Part shown: positions 33,868 through 42,637 of the stretch, one piece after another
How the letters are laid out: each line of letters begins with the position of its first letter
How positions within the stretch are numbered: position 1 is the first letter of the stretch
Position numbers and translations under genes: made by a program
Notes under the pieces: generated by a model
Seen by the model: the letters and a program-made list of their open reading frames with translations, nothing else
Databases searched by the model: none
What the model was told of the DNA's origin: nothing
Source of the DNA: JAENVT01 sp963720775
Lineage (GTDB): Bacteria > Actinomycetota > Acidimicrobiia > Acidimicrobiales > Ilumatobacteraceae
DNA length: 64,000 bases
Direction of reading: 5' to 3'
NCBI GenBank assembly: GCA_963720775.1
Contig: CAVRGR010000002.1
Location: forward strand, 310,001-374,000

Positions 33868-34659
33868 TCAGGGAGGTTGACAGACAGGGCAGTAGTAGCA
33901 GGGGCGGCCGCCGAGCTCGAGGGTGAGGATGGGGACACCGCAACGAAGGCAGAGATCACGGTGATACACATACGTGGTGTCGCCGCGCCGTGCCGTGCCG
34001 CCGGACAGCTCGAACTCGTCGCGGTCGAGCGTGACGATTCGCCCGTCGGTCACCCCACGGCGCAGCATCGCCACGATCGTCGACCACAACGCGTCGAATG
34101 CATCGGGGCTGATCTCCTTACCAGGACGGGCGGGGTGGATGTGGTTGACGAACAGCGCCTCCGCTCGATAGACGTTGCCGATGCCGCTGATCACCTTCTG
34201 TTCGAGCAACAGCTGCCCGATCGGGGCGACGCGTCGAACGATTGCTTCGTACGCCAAGTGCGGCTGCGCATCGTCACGCAGCGGGTCGGGGCCAAGTCGT
34301 TGCACGATCCGATCGCGATCTTCTGCCGTGCCGACTGCACAGTCGGTAGGGCCCATGAGATCAACGGTTGCCTTCGGAACCATCAGGCGCATGCGCACGG
34401 TTGGCGCATCGTCGGGGACCTGGCCGCGGTGCACGCGGAACTTGCCGAACAAGCCGAGGTGCACGTGGCTTACCAACCCATTGCCCCAGCTGTAGAAGAG
34501 GTGTTTGCCATAGGCCTCGATCCGGGTGAGGCGAGCCCCGTCGACGAGCGCCGCGTCGGCTGCGAACCGGCCCTGAGGCGACGACACGGCAACGTGCTTG
34601 CCGCGCAGCACCTTGGAGTGATCGATGGCGATTCGGTGAACGGTGTGACCCTCGGGCAT
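33868..34659 (-). CDS. nei: Fpg/Nei family DNA glycosylase (Nei2-like)
   Basis: 263-residue base-excision repair enzyme. The mature N-terminus PEGHTVHRIA supplies the catalytic Pro2/Glu3; MPEGHT is typical of Nei/Nei2 rather than Fpg (PELPE). The helix-two-turn-helix includes QKVISGIGNVYRAEALF, and the zinc finger is CLRCGVPI...CYYCPVC at the C-terminus. It removes oxidised pyrimidines and cuts the AP site. ATG 34659 is fixed by the need for Pro2. It is convergent with the APH gene and divergent from glcF by 35 bases; TAACGT on its strand lies 10 bases upstream. Confidence 0.9.
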   Translation of the reverse strand: MPEGHTVHRIAIDHSKVLRGKHVAVSSPQGRFAADAALVDGARLTRIEAYGKHLFYSWGNGLVSHVHLGLFGKFRVHRGQVPDDAPTVRMRLMVPKATVDLMGPTDCAVGTAEDRDRIVQRLGPDPLRDDAQPHLAYEAIVRRVAPIGQLLLEQKVISGIGNVYRAEALFVNHIHPARPGKEISPDAFDALWSTIVAMLRRGVTDGRIVTLDRDEFELSGGTARRGDTTYVYHRDLCLRCGVPILTLELGGRPCYYCPVCQPP

Positions 34660-34679
34660 GCTGATCGTGACGTTACGGG

Positions 34680-34685
34680 TACCTT
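34680..34685 (+). promoter_or_regulatory. -10 element, leaderless promoter of glcF
   Basis: TACCTT lies 9 bases before GTG 34695. It shares the 35-base divergent gap with the nei promoter (TAACGT on the minus strand, 34670-34675). Confidence 0.5.
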
Positions 34686-34694
34686 TGGAGCATC

Positions 34695-35831
34695 GTGAAA
34701 CTTCACCTCGACGACATCGCCTTGGGCTCCTGTGTGAGCTGCGGCCTTTGCCTGCCACATTGCCCCACGTTTCGAGTCACGGGTGAAGAAGCGCTGTCGC
34801 CGCGAGGCCGAATTGCGGCGATGCGCGCGGTGCACTTCGAAGATGCCGAGGTCAGCGACGACTTCGTGAACTTCATGGCGACCTGCGTTCAATGCCGCGG
34901 TTGCGAACCGGCCTGCCCCAGCGGAGTCCCGTTCGGCCAGCTCATGGAGGGCACGCGCGACACGTTGGCCCACCAGGGGCGTATGACGCCGTGGTGGCAA
35001 CGCCTGGGCTATCGCGTTCTCGGCCACCACCGCGTGCTGCTCGCCGGGTCGACTTTGCTCGCCGCTGGTCAACGCCTGCGGCTGGTGCCGAAGCGGATGG
35101 GCCTGCCGAAGTTGCCGCTGCGCCGGGGAGCCCCTACACCGACGACAGGCGACGACACGTGGCTCTTCACTGGTTGTGTGATGGATGCGTGGCAGCGCGA
35201 CACGCATCGCAACACGGCCAAGGTGCTCGCTGCGGTCGACGTCACCTGTCGCCGGCCTGGTGCCGGGGCGGATTGCTGCGGGGCGTTGCACGTGCATGCA
35301 GGGCTGACCGACGAAGCGAAGCGCCTGGCGCGGCGCGTGATGGCATCGATGCCCGGAGACGCGCCGATCGTGGTCAATTCGGCAGGCTGTGGCGCCGCAC
35401 TGAAGGACTACGGTCATCTCCTGGGAACCAGTGAAGCCAAGGCGTTCAGCGCTCGGGTCGGCGATGCCAACGAGTTCGTCGCTCCACTGATCGACCGGCT
35501 TCGGGTTCGACGGCGGTTGGGTCCTGTGATCGTGCAGGATCCATGCCACCTCCGCCACGTGCAACGCGCCCACATGCCGGTTCGTACCGTGCTCGCCGCG
35601 GTCGCCGATGTCGTCGAGCTCGACGACGAGGGGCTGTGCTGCGGCGCCGGCGGCGCGTACTCGGCGCTGCAACCCGACCTGGCCGGCAAGATCCGTGAGC
35701 GCAAGCTGGCGGCGATTGCCCGCGCCGGAAGCCACGTGGTCGCCAGCGCCAACCCAGGGTGTGCCTACCATCTCGCTGCTGCCGGGGTGCACGTGAAGCA
35801 TCCCATGGATCTCGTTGCCGAGGCTCTGTGA
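34695..35831 (+). CDS. glcF: (Fe-S)-binding oxidoreductase subunit GlcF
   Basis: 378-residue protein with two 4Fe-4S ferredoxin motifs (CVSCGLCLPHCP and CVQCRGCEPACP, within residues 12-75) and two CCG domains (DCCGALHVHA and LCCGAGGAYS), the GlcF/heterodisulfide-reductase D layout. It passes electrons from the GlcD/E flavins to quinone. It is separated from glcDE by two unrelated genes and has its own -10 element. GTG start; the stop overlaps the next small gene (GTGA). Confidence 0.9.
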   Translation: MKLHLDDIALGSCVSCGLCLPHCPTFRVTGEEALSPRGRIAAMRAVHFEDAEVSDDFVNFMATCVQCRGCEPACPSGVPFGQLMEGTRDTLAHQGRMTPWWQRLGYRVLGHHRVLLAGSTLLAAGQRLRLVPKRMGLPKLPLRRGAPTPTTGDDTWLFTGCVMDAWQRDTHRNTAKVLAAVDVTCRRPGAGADCCGALHVHAGLTDEAKRLARRVMASMPGDAPIVVNSAGCGAALKDYGHLLGTSEAKAFSARVGDANEFVAPLIDRLRVRRRLGPVIVQDPCHLRHVQRAHMPVRTVLAAVADVVELDDEGLCCGAGGAYSALQPDLAGKIRERKLAAIARAGSHVVASANPGCAYHLAAAGVHVKHPMDLVAEAL

Positions 35832-36031
35832 GCAGCGGCCGGTTCGACGATCTCGCAGACCGGCTCCAAGCCGTCGTCGAAGACCTCGACCAGATCAGCT
35901 TCGATCAGCTGCGCGAGGCAGCGGCCGAACGCGGCCCGCGGCCTCCCGACGACAAGCGGCTCACTCAGGCGCGGCGCGCCGTCGAGAAAGCCATCCACCT
36001 GTTGCGGGGAAGCTCAGACAGCGACGAATGA
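35828..36031 (+). CDS. Small conserved acidic protein
   Basis: 67-residue soluble helical protein rich in Asp, Glu and Arg (DDLADRLQAVVEDLDQISFDQL). I do not recognise a named family. GTG 35828 overlaps the glcF stop by 4 bases, and the last 18 bases overlap the convergent LOG gene. The tight coupling to glcF suggests it is expressed, but its role is unknown. Confidence 0.65.
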   Translation: MSSGRFDDLADRLQAVVEDLDQISFDQLREAAAERGPRPPDDKRLTQARRAVEKAIHLLRGSSDSDE

Positions 36032-37021
36032 GTTGACGGTGTCGATCAGGTCGCGCATGTCGCCGTATGATTGCTTGGCGAACGTGAATGCGATCCTGGC
36101 CAGATCGAGCTTGTCGTTCTCCTTGCGCTCCGGCTCGAATGGCGTGGCGCGCACGAGTTTGCCGTTCGTGCACAGGTGTCCGAATCGCTCGTTGAGCGCC
36201 GCCAGTTGCTCGTCGGTCGGGCCCTGCTTCAGACGCATGACGGTGAGGCGACCGACGAAGCGGATCGAGTCGTAGTTGCGATAGAAGCCGATCAACTCGT
36301 CGGCGGCCTTCTTGCAATCGTCGGTGACGAGGTACAGGTCGGTATCGGCAGAAGACACCAGTCCGCGTTCGACGAGCTGGCGGACGACGAACTCGTGCAC
36401 AGTCTCCCAATATGGGTCACCTGGCGTGTCGAGGAACACGATCGGCACGGGGAGACCTTTCCCGGTCTGGGTGAGCGTCAGCAGTTCGAAGGTTTCGTCG
36501 AGCGTGCCGAAGCCTCCCGGTAGGCAGACGAAGCCCTTGCTCTCCTTGACGAGCATCAGCTTGCGCGTGAAGAAGTACTTCATGCTGACGTACTTCACGT
36601 CACCGGCGATCACCGGGTTGGCACCCTGCTCGAACGGCAGCCGGATCGACACGCCGATCGACTTCTCGCGCCCTGCACCTTCCATCCCTGCCTGCATGAT
36701 TCCCGGGCCGGCACCGGTGACGACCATCCAGCCCGCTTCGGCCAGCCGCGCCGCGACATCGCGGGCCTGCATGTAGAGGGGGTCGGCCATCTGCGTGCGC
36801 GCCGAGCCGAAGATGGTCACCTTGGGGACGTCGTGGAACGGGGCGAACATCTTGAACGCCTCACGCATCTCCTCGAGCGCCGCGCCTGCGATCTTCAGGT
36901 CGAGGATGTCGGGATCGTCGGCGAGCAGGGCGAAGGCCGACTGCACCAGCTGCGCGGCCATGCGCCGGTTGCGGCCGAGATCCATCCCGTCGAGCAGTTG
37001 GTCGATCGGGGGCACAGTCAT
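36014..37021 (-). CDS. LOG family / TIGR00730-like nucleotide-binding protein
   Basis: 335-residue Rossmann-fold protein of the LOG (lysine decarboxylase-like) superfamily. VTIFGSAR opens the domain, VTGAGPGIMQAGMEGA binds phosphate, and PGGFGTLDETFE is the signature PGGxGTxxE. Related enzymes hydrolyse nucleoside 5'-monophosphates to free base and ribose 5-phosphate. The protein is larger than minimal LOGs, with added N- and C-terminal parts. ATG 37021 was selected because the protein matches the family from there; no ribosome site is seen. It follows tal by 34 bases on the same strand. Confidence 0.85.
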   Translation of the reverse strand: MTVPPIDQLLDGMDLGRNRRMAAQLVQSAFALLADDPDILDLKIAGAALEEMREAFKMFAPFHDVPKVTIFGSARTQMADPLYMQARDVAARLAEAGWMVVTGAGPGIMQAGMEGAGREKSIGVSIRLPFEQGANPVIAGDVKYVSMKYFFTRKLMLVKESKGFVCLPGGFGTLDETFELLTLTQTGKGLPVPIVFLDTPGDPYWETVHEFVVRQLVERGLVSSADTDLYLVTDDCKKAADELIGFYRNYDSIRFVGRLTVMRLKQGPTDEQLAALNERFGHLCTNGKLVRATPFEPERKENDKLDLARIAFTFAKQSYGDMRDLIDTVNSFVAV

Positions 37022-37055
37022 CGTCGCACGCTCGGAATGGATGTCGGCGCGGAGC

Positions 37056-38162
37056 TCAGGCCCGCAGCTCCGTGGCCTTCGTGTCGAGAGCCGCGAGGAG
37101 CTCGTCGAAGCTCTTCTGGAAGCTGGACACTCCTTCGCGCTCGAGCTTGTCGGCGACGTCGTCGAGGTCGATCCCCGCATTGGTGAGGGCCGTCCACGTG
37201 GCATGGGCCTCATCGACATCGGCGTCGACGCGCCTCGCCAGCCGACCATGGTCGGCGAACGCCTCGATGGTGGCGTCGGGCAAGGTGTTGACCGTGTCGG
37301 GGCCGATCAACTCGTCGACGTACAGCGTGTCGCTGTATGCCGGGTTCTTCGTCGATGTGCTGGCCCAGAGTGGTCGCTGTACGACAGCACCTCTGGCTGC
37401 CAGAGCCTCCCATCGGTGACCACTGAACGTCTTCTGGAACATCTGATAGGCGAGCTTGCCCTGGGCGACAGCGCCCTTGCCGCGCAGGTCGAGCGCCTCG
37501 GGCGAGCCGATCGTGTCGAGCCGGTGATCGATCTCGGTGTCGACCCTGCTGATGAAGAAGCTCGCCACGCTGGCCACCGACGAGAGGTTGGCACCGGGCT
37601 TCTGCGCGTACAGCTCCAGGCCGCGGATGTATGCCTCCATCACATTGCGGTAGCGGTCGAGGCTGAAGATCAGTGTGACGTTGATGTTTCGTCCTTCGGC
37701 GATCATGGATTGGATGGCGCCGACGCCTTCCTCCGTGGCCGGGATCTTCACCATCAGGTTGGGTCGATGGATCTGCTCGTGGAGATGGCGGGCCGCTGCC
37801 TCGGTGCCCACCGTGTCGTGAGCCAGGCCAGGGTCGACCTCGACGCTGGCGAAACCATCGGCGCCATGGCTGTCGTGATACAGCTCGGCGAACACGTCGA
37901 GGGCGCCGTTGATGTCGGCCAGCACGATGGACCAGTAGTCCTCGATGATCGGCCGATCGGCGGCGGCGAGCGTTCGGAACTGGTCGTCGTAGTCGGGGGA
38001 ACCCTGAATGGCTTTCTGGAAGATCGTCGGGTTGCTGGTGAGCCCGCGAATCCCCTTGTCGACGAGTCGGCGAAGCTGGCCTGACGTGATGTAGCCGCGC
38101 TTGAGGTTGTCGAGCCACGGGCTCTGCCCGAACTCGTGGTACAGGTTGGCGAGACGATCCAT
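37056..38162 (-). CDS. tal: Transaldolase
   Basis: 368-residue TIM-barrel enzyme of the pentose phosphate pathway, of the long actinobacterial type. IRGLTSNPTIFQKAI carries the substrate Asn/Thr, VSVEVDP-like FASVEVDPGLAHDT an acidic residue, and the Schiff-base Lys is in PNLMVKIPATEEG. RPLWASTSTKNPAYSDTLYV completes the site. AAGGGG lies 6 bases before ATG 38162. It starts 10 bases after the transketolase stop. Confidence 0.95.
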   Translation of the reverse strand: MDRLANLYHEFGQSPWLDNLKRGYITSGQLRRLVDKGIRGLTSNPTIFQKAIQGSPDYDDQFRTLAAADRPIIEDYWSIVLADINGALDVFAELYHDSHGADGFASVEVDPGLAHDTVGTEAAARHLHEQIHRPNLMVKIPATEEGVGAIQSMIAEGRNINVTLIFSLDRYRNVMEAYIRGLELYAQKPGANLSSVASVASFFISRVDTEIDHRLDTIGSPEALDLRGKGAVAQGKLAYQMFQKTFSGHRWEALAARGAVVQRPLWASTSTKNPAYSDTLYVDELIGPDTVNTLPDATIEAFADHGRLARRVDADVDEAHATWTALTNAGIDLDDVADKLEREGVSSFQKSFDELLAALDTKATELRA

Positions 38163-38172
38163 GATTACCCCT

Positions 38173-40131
38173 TTACTGAGCCAGTCTTGTGGCTGCTGCC
38201 ACGACGTTGGCGACGTTGATCCCGAGCTTGTCCATGACCACGTCGCCGGGCGCGCTGGCACCGAACCGGTCGATGCCGATGGACTCGTCCGCGTAGCGCT
38301 CCCAGCCGAACGTGACGGCGGCCTCGACCGACAGCACGGGCAGGCCGACGGGAAGAACGGCGTCTTGATAGTCGGCGCTCTGCGCGGCGAAACGATCCCA
38401 CGACGGCATGCTGACCACGTTGGCGGCGATGCCGGCGGCGGCCAACGCCTCGGCGGCAGCGACGCACAGCGACACCTCGCTCCCGGTGCCGACGAGGATG
38501 ACCTTGGGGTCTTCGGCGGTGCGCACAACGGCGGCACCAGGGTTGACGGCGGAGCCATCGGTGCAGACCGTCACGGCCTGGCGGCTGAGCACCAGGGCGG
38601 TGGGCCCGTCGTGGGCCACGGCTGCCTTCCACGCGGCGACGGTTTCGTTTGCGTCGGCAGGGCGGATGACCTGCAGACCTGGTATCGCCCGCAACGTGGC
38701 GAGTTGCTCGACGGGCTGGTGCGTGGGACCGTCTTCACCGACGCCGACCGAGTCGTGCGTCCAGACGAACACCACCTTCGCGCTGCTCAACGTGGCCAGT
38801 CGCACGGCTGGGCGCATGTAGTCGAGAAAGACGAAGAACGTGCCACCTGCGGGGATGACACCGCCGTGTTGTGCCATACCGACCATCGCCGAGCCCATGG
38901 CGTGCTCGCGAATGCCGTAGTACATCTGCCTACCGCTGGGATGCTCGAACGATTGCGGTTCCTGCCCACTGAGCTTGGTTCCGGTGTTGCCAGTGAGGTC
39001 GGCTGCACCGGCGAACAGTCCGGGAACGCCGTCGAGCGATGCGTTGAACGCCTTCTCGATGGCGACGCGCGTGGCGATCTTCTCGCCCTGCTCGAAGGTG
39101 GGCAGCGCTGAATCCCAGCCGGCGATACCGGTGGCGGCCCAACACGCATCCCACACGCTCTCGTCGATGGAGGAGGCGGCCTTGCGCTTCGACCATTGCT
39201 CGAACTCCGCAGCGCCTCGCTCGGCACAGAAGCTGCGATAGGCGGCGACGAGATCGGCCGGCGCCCAGTACGGCTCGTCGGGGATGCCCATGATGTCCTT
39301 GGTGCGGGTGACCTGCTCGGCCGTGAACGGGTTGCCATGGGCTTCATGGCGATCGGTCCAGTCGGGGCTCGGGTCGGCAACGTGGCTGCGAAGTATCAGC
39401 AGCGACGGACGATCGGTGACTGACTTGGCGGCGGTGAGCGCTGCTTCGAGGGCGTCGCAGTCGTCGGCGATCTCGCCGAGGCGAAGGACGTTCCATCCGT
39501 AGGCCTCGAACCGCTTGCCGGCGTCGTCGCTGTAGGCCAGCGACGTGCTTCCATCGATGGTGATGTGGTTGTCGTCGTAGATGCAGATCAGGTTGCCGAG
39601 ACGTTGATGACCGGCGAGCGACCCCGCCTCGTGACTGACGCCCTCCATGAAGCACCCATCGCCGGCGATGACGAACGTGTGGTGGTTGATGAGGTCGTCG
39701 CCGAACTGGGTGCGCAAGCGGCGCTCGGCAATGGCCATGCCAACCGCATTGGCGAAGCCCTGACCCAGCGGGCCCGTGGTGACCTCGATCCCGGTGGTGA
39801 CGTGCGACTCGGGGTGACCGGGGGTGAGCGAACCCCACTGCCGGAACGCTTTGATGTCGTCGAGCTCGAGTCCGTAACCGGCGAGGTACAGCATGGAGTA
39901 CTGCAGGATCGAGGCGTGTCCGTTGGAGAGGATGAAGCGATCACGATCGGGCCAATGAGGGTTGGCCGGGTCGAAGCGCATCACCCTGCTGAACAGCACG
40001 TGGGCGAGGGGGGCGAGCGCCATTGCGGTGCCTTGATGCCCGCTCTTGGCGTACAGCGGGGCATCCATCGCGAAACCACGGATCAAAGAGATGGCGTCGC
40101 GCTCTTGCTCGTGGGAGAGGTTCGTCGGCAC
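38173..40131 (-). CDS. tkt: Transketolase
   Basis: 652-residue thiamine-diphosphate enzyme moving two-carbon units in the pentose phosphate pathway. Typical blocks: KSGHQGTAMALAPLAHVL, the ThDP motif GDGCFMEGVSHEA...NLICIYDDNHITIDG, the pyrimidine domain RQMYYGIREHAMG and VFVWTHDSVGVGEDGPTHQPVEQLA, and the C-terminal domain. GTG 40131 lies 7 bases downstream of a -10 element on the minus strand. It heads a tkt-tal-LOG transcription unit. Confidence 0.96.
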   Translation of the reverse strand: MPTNLSHEQERDAISLIRGFAMDAPLYAKSGHQGTAMALAPLAHVLFSRVMRFDPANPHWPDRDRFILSNGHASILQYSMLYLAGYGLELDDIKAFRQWGSLTPGHPESHVTTGIEVTTGPLGQGFANAVGMAIAERRLRTQFGDDLINHHTFVIAGDGCFMEGVSHEAGSLAGHQRLGNLICIYDDNHITIDGSTSLAYSDDAGKRFEAYGWNVLRLGEIADDCDALEAALTAAKSVTDRPSLLILRSHVADPSPDWTDRHEAHGNPFTAEQVTRTKDIMGIPDEPYWAPADLVAAYRSFCAERGAAEFEQWSKRKAASSIDESVWDACWAATGIAGWDSALPTFEQGEKIATRVAIEKAFNASLDGVPGLFAGAADLTGNTGTKLSGQEPQSFEHPSGRQMYYGIREHAMGSAMVGMAQHGGVIPAGGTFFVFLDYMRPAVRLATLSSAKVVFVWTHDSVGVGEDGPTHQPVEQLATLRAIPGLQVIRPADANETVAAWKAAVAHDGPTALVLSRQAVTVCTDGSAVNPGAAVVRTAEDPKVILVGTGSEVSLCVAAAEALAAAGIAANVVSMPSWDRFAAQSADYQDAVLPVGLPVLSVEAAVTFGWERYADESIGIDRFGASAPGDVVMDKLGINVANVVAAATRLAQ

Positions 40132-40138
40132 GACTTCG

Positions 40139-40144
40139 ACTGTA
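40139..40144 (-). promoter_or_regulatory. -10 element, leaderless promoter of tkt
   Basis: Minus-strand TACAGT lies 7 bases before the tkt GTG. It overlaps the short gap to the next minus-strand gene. Confidence 0.55.
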
Positions 40145-40152
40145 TCCCCCGG

Positions 40153-40551
40153 TCAGGCCACAGGGGGCAGAAGCGTGAACGGAACCAAGTGCCACGGTCC
40201 CTTGTCGATTCGGCAGTGAGCGAAGATCTGGCCGTAGTCGGAGAACTCCAGTTCCCCCTTTACCAGCCGGTAGGTGAACTTGCCGGGATCGACGGTGAAG
40301 GGGCTGACGTTACGTGCGATCTGTTCGTCGTCCTCCGACATGCCCTTGCGGAAGATCACTTCGAACACGCCACTGCCCGGCTCGGCTTCTGGGCAATAGA
40401 TGAGCGCCACGAGATGGGGCGAGAGCGTGACGGGCGCCGCCTCGGGCGCCGCCATCGAGAACATCGCTCCCGTGAGGTCGATGCGTGTCGATGGGCCGGG
40501 TGCTTGGCGCATGGCGAAGTTCTCGACGAACAGTGCAGACACGATTTGCAT
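40153..40551 (-). CDS. Conserved protein of unknown function
   Basis: 132-residue soluble protein, mostly beta by appearance (MQIVSALFVENFAMR, LSPHLVALIYCPEAEPGSGVFEVIFRK, TYRLVKGELEFSDYGQIFAHC). It resembles small actinobacterial DUF proteins annotated only as hypothetical, and I cannot assign a function. It has its own -10 element and no ribosome site; tkt follows after 21 bases on the same strand. Confidence 0.7.
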   Translation of the reverse strand: MQIVSALFVENFAMRQAPGPSTRIDLTGAMFSMAAPEAAPVTLSPHLVALIYCPEAEPGSGVFEVIFRKGMSEDDEQIARNVSPFTVDPGKFTYRLVKGELEFSDYGQIFAHCRIDKGPWHLVPFTLLPPVA

Positions 40552-40558
40552 GGCGGCG

Positions 40559-40564
40559 AGAGTA
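40559..40564 (-). promoter_or_regulatory. -10 element, leaderless promoter of the 132-residue protein gene
   Basis: Minus-strand TACTCT lies 7 bases before ATG 40551. The remainder of the 73-base gap up to 40624 shows nothing further. Confidence 0.55.
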
Positions 40565-40624
40565 TCGGCATACGGCCTCGCGGATCAGCGCCGGCGTGAC
40601 TTTCCGGCGGAGAACAGCTCGCGC

Positions 40625-41413
40625 CTAGAAGAACTGAGCGAGAGCCGGCACCAGCACATCGTCGGCGGCGGCGTGGGTCTGCCCGTCGAGCGACACGAGG
40701 CGGGCGTTGGGGAGCAACGCGGCCACCGCGGCAACCGCATTGCGAGCCCAGGCCGGGCTCTCGCCGCCGCACAGCGCGAGGACCGGGGTCTCGATCTCGG
40801 CGAAGCGAGTGCGCGGCAGCACCATGTCGCCAACGATCGACAGGTCGTAGAGCAGCGTGTGAGCGATCGCCTCCATCGATGGCCACGTCGGGCCGAGTTG
40901 CATGAGAGCGATCAGTTCCTGCGGGACTTGCGGACCCTCCGCCAGGAAGAGCTTCACAGCGTCGCCCCGACGGCCCTCGGCGATGAGGTCGGCGACTCGA
41001 TCGAGCATGCCGGCCGGACGAACGCGCGTGTCGTCGACGATGTACGGCGGTTCGTAGACCGCCAGCTTGCGCATCGGGAGCCCACTCGCCGCGGCCTCGA
41101 GGGTGAGGCATGCGCCGGACGAATGCCCGAACACGAACGGCGGTCCTCCGGCCTCGTCGCACACCGCCGCGAGGTCTTCGATCTCATGCTCGACGGCGCT
41201 GGGAAGCGTGTGGTCACAGTCGCCGCTGTCGCCTCGCCCACGTCGATCGTAGGTGCACACCGCGAAGTGTTCTCCCAACGTGCGGGCGAGGCTCACCGCA
41301 TGCGACCGATCGGAGAGGGCTCCGCCGACGACGACCACGGGCGAACCGGCGCCGAACCAGTCGAAGGCAATCCGGGTGCCGTCGGCCGATCGCACCGTGT
41401 TCACAGGCGACAT
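40625..41413 (-). CDS. Alpha/beta-fold hydrolase
   Basis: 262-residue alpha/beta hydrolase. The oxyanion region is VVVVGGALSDRSH, the nucleophile elbow is GHSSGA (Ser), the acid follows PVLALCGGESPAW, and the His lies in SLDGQTHAAADDV. CTYDRRGRGDSGD is typical of the family. The substrate is not predictable. It is divergent from the VOC-protein gene with a 34-base gap. Confidence 0.88.
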   Translation of the reverse strand: MSPVNTVRSADGTRIAFDWFGAGSPVVVVGGALSDRSHAVSLARTLGEHFAVCTYDRRGRGDSGDCDHTLPSAVEHEIEDLAAVCDEAGGPPFVFGHSSGACLTLEAAASGLPMRKLAVYEPPYIVDDTRVRPAGMLDRVADLIAEGRRGDAVKLFLAEGPQVPQELIALMQLGPTWPSMEAIAHTLLYDLSIVGDMVLPRTRFAEIETPVLALCGGESPAWARNAVAAVAALLPNARLVSLDGQTHAAADDVLVPALAQFF

Positions 41414-41435
41414 TTTGTCACGTCATCACGCGCTC

Positions 41436-41441
41436 TAGTGT
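41436..41441 (+). promoter_or_regulatory. -10 element, leaderless promoter of the VOC gene
   Basis: TAGTGT lies 6 bases before ATG 41448. Confidence 0.55.
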
Positions 41442-41447
41442 TCCAAC

Positions 41448-41831
41448 ATGGTTGCGCAACTGAACCACACCATCGTCGCCGCTCGCGACAAGCACGAATC
41501 GGCCAGGTTCCTGTCAGAGATCCTCGGACTGCCGGCGCCCGTTCCGTTCGGGCACTTCCTGGTCGTGGCCACCGGCAACGACGTGTCCCTCGACTTCGCC
41601 GACAGTGAAGAAGACGTCGTTGCCCAGCACTACGCCTTCTTGATCAGCGAGGAGGAGTTCGATCAGGTCTTTGGCCGCGTGCAGGAGCGGGGGATCACGT
41701 TCTGGCCGAACCCGTGGCGCGGCAACGAAGGGCAGATCAACCACAACGACGGTGGGCGCGGGTTCTACTTCGAAGACCCGAGCGGGCACTACCTCGAAGT
41801 GCTGACCCGGCCGTACGGCAGCGGTGGCTAG
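41448..41831 (+). CDS. VOC (glyoxalase/dioxygenase-fold) family protein
   Basis: 127-residue single-chain vicinal-oxygen-chelate protein. LNHTIVAARDKHESARFLSEILGLP contains the first metal-type His, and YFEDPSGHYLEVLTRPYG the C-terminal His/Glu. Such proteins bind a metal and act as glyoxalases, thiol transferases or dioxygenases; the substrate is unknown. The 3' end overlaps the convergent desaturase by 4 bases. Confidence 0.85.
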   Translation: MVAQLNHTIVAARDKHESARFLSEILGLPAPVPFGHFLVVATGNDVSLDFADSEEDVVAQHYAFLISEEEFDQVFGRVQERGITFWPNPWRGNEGQINHNDGGRGFYFEDPSGHYLEVLTRPYGSGG

Positions 41832-42586
41832 GAAGTCAGGCTGGGCAGCCGCTCGGCGGAGACGAACCGCAGTTCGGTGAGCCTGACCTTGGCCAGCCGG
41901 AACAGCAGCAGGGCGCGGATCACCCACCAGCCTGGATCGATCTCGAACCACCGATGCGACAGCCGGGCCGAGGTCGGCGCGGCGTGATGGTTGTTGTGCA
42001 AGCCCTCGCCGGCTGTGAGCAATGCGAGCCACTGCAGGTTGCCGGCGCGATTGGGGTAGGGCCGGCGACCGAAGTGATGAGCGATGGCGTTGACCGCGGC
42101 CGAGCCGCCGAGGTAGATGTTGACGTGGACGAACGCGGCCAGAAGGCCGATCAGCGGACCGAAGGCCAGCACCAGCACGCCGATGCCGATGGCCAGCCCG
42201 AAGAGCGCGTGGTCGTAGAACCAGCGGTCGGCTCTGGTCGGAGTCAGGTCTTTGGAGTATCGCGCCAGCGTGTCGACGTTGCGCGCCTCTCGTCGATACA
42301 GCGCCACGTTGCTCCTCTGCACCTTGAACCACCCGAGGAGCACGGGGGAGTGCGGATCCCCCTCGACATCGGTGAACGCGTGGTGCTTGCGGTGAACCGC
42401 GACCCATTGTCTCGGGCGAATGCCGGTGGTGATCCACACGATGAAGCGGAACACCTCCGTGACCGGGCGCTTGAAGGAGATGGCTTTGTGAGCGAGCCCA
42501 CGGTGGAGGAACACCGTCGACGCCACGAAAGCGATGAACGACACGCCGAAACCGATCGTCAGACTCAGGGCGATGATCCGGAACAT
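41828..42586 (-). CDS. Acyl-CoA (delta-9-type) fatty acid desaturase
   Basis: 252-residue membrane di-iron desaturase. Three histidine boxes are present in order, HRGLAH, HRKHH and EGLHNNHH, the stearoyl-CoA desaturase pattern, with hydrophobic segments before and between. It would introduce a cis double bond to adjust membrane fluidity. It lacks a fused cytochrome b5 and so needs an external reductant. A minus-strand -10 TAAAAT lies 6 bases before the ATG, and a TetR-type operator sits directly upstream of that. Confidence 0.9.
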   Translation of the reverse strand: MFRIIALSLTIGFGVSFIAFVASTVFLHRGLAHKAISFKRPVTEVFRFIVWITTGIRPRQWVAVHRKHHAFTDVEGDPHSPVLLGWFKVQRSNVALYRREARNVDTLARYSKDLTPTRADRWFYDHALFGLAIGIGVLVLAFGPLIGLLAAFVHVNIYLGGSAAVNAIAHHFGRRPYPNRAGNLQWLALLTAGEGLHNNHHAAPTSARLSHRWFEIDPGWWVIRALLLFRLAKVRLTELRFVSAERLPSLTS

Positions 42587-42592
42587 CCACCC

Positions 42593-42598
42593 ATTTTA
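42593..42598 (-). promoter_or_regulatory. -10 element, leaderless promoter of the desaturase
   Basis: Minus-strand TAAAAT, the most AT-rich -10 in the window, lies 6 bases before the ATG at 42586. Confidence 0.65.
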
Positions 42599-42607
42599 GC
42601 ACTCCTA

Positions 42608-42623
42608 CCTACCGGTCGGTAGG
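42608..42623. promoter_or_regulatory. TetR-family operator palindrome
   Basis: CCTACCGG-TCGGTAGG matches its reverse complement except at the central pair (7 of 8 per half). It fills the spacer upstream of the desaturase -10 and ends just before the tetR ribosome site, so the regulator could control both genes. Confidence 0.75.
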
Positions 42624-42637
42624 CGAAGGAGCGAGAA

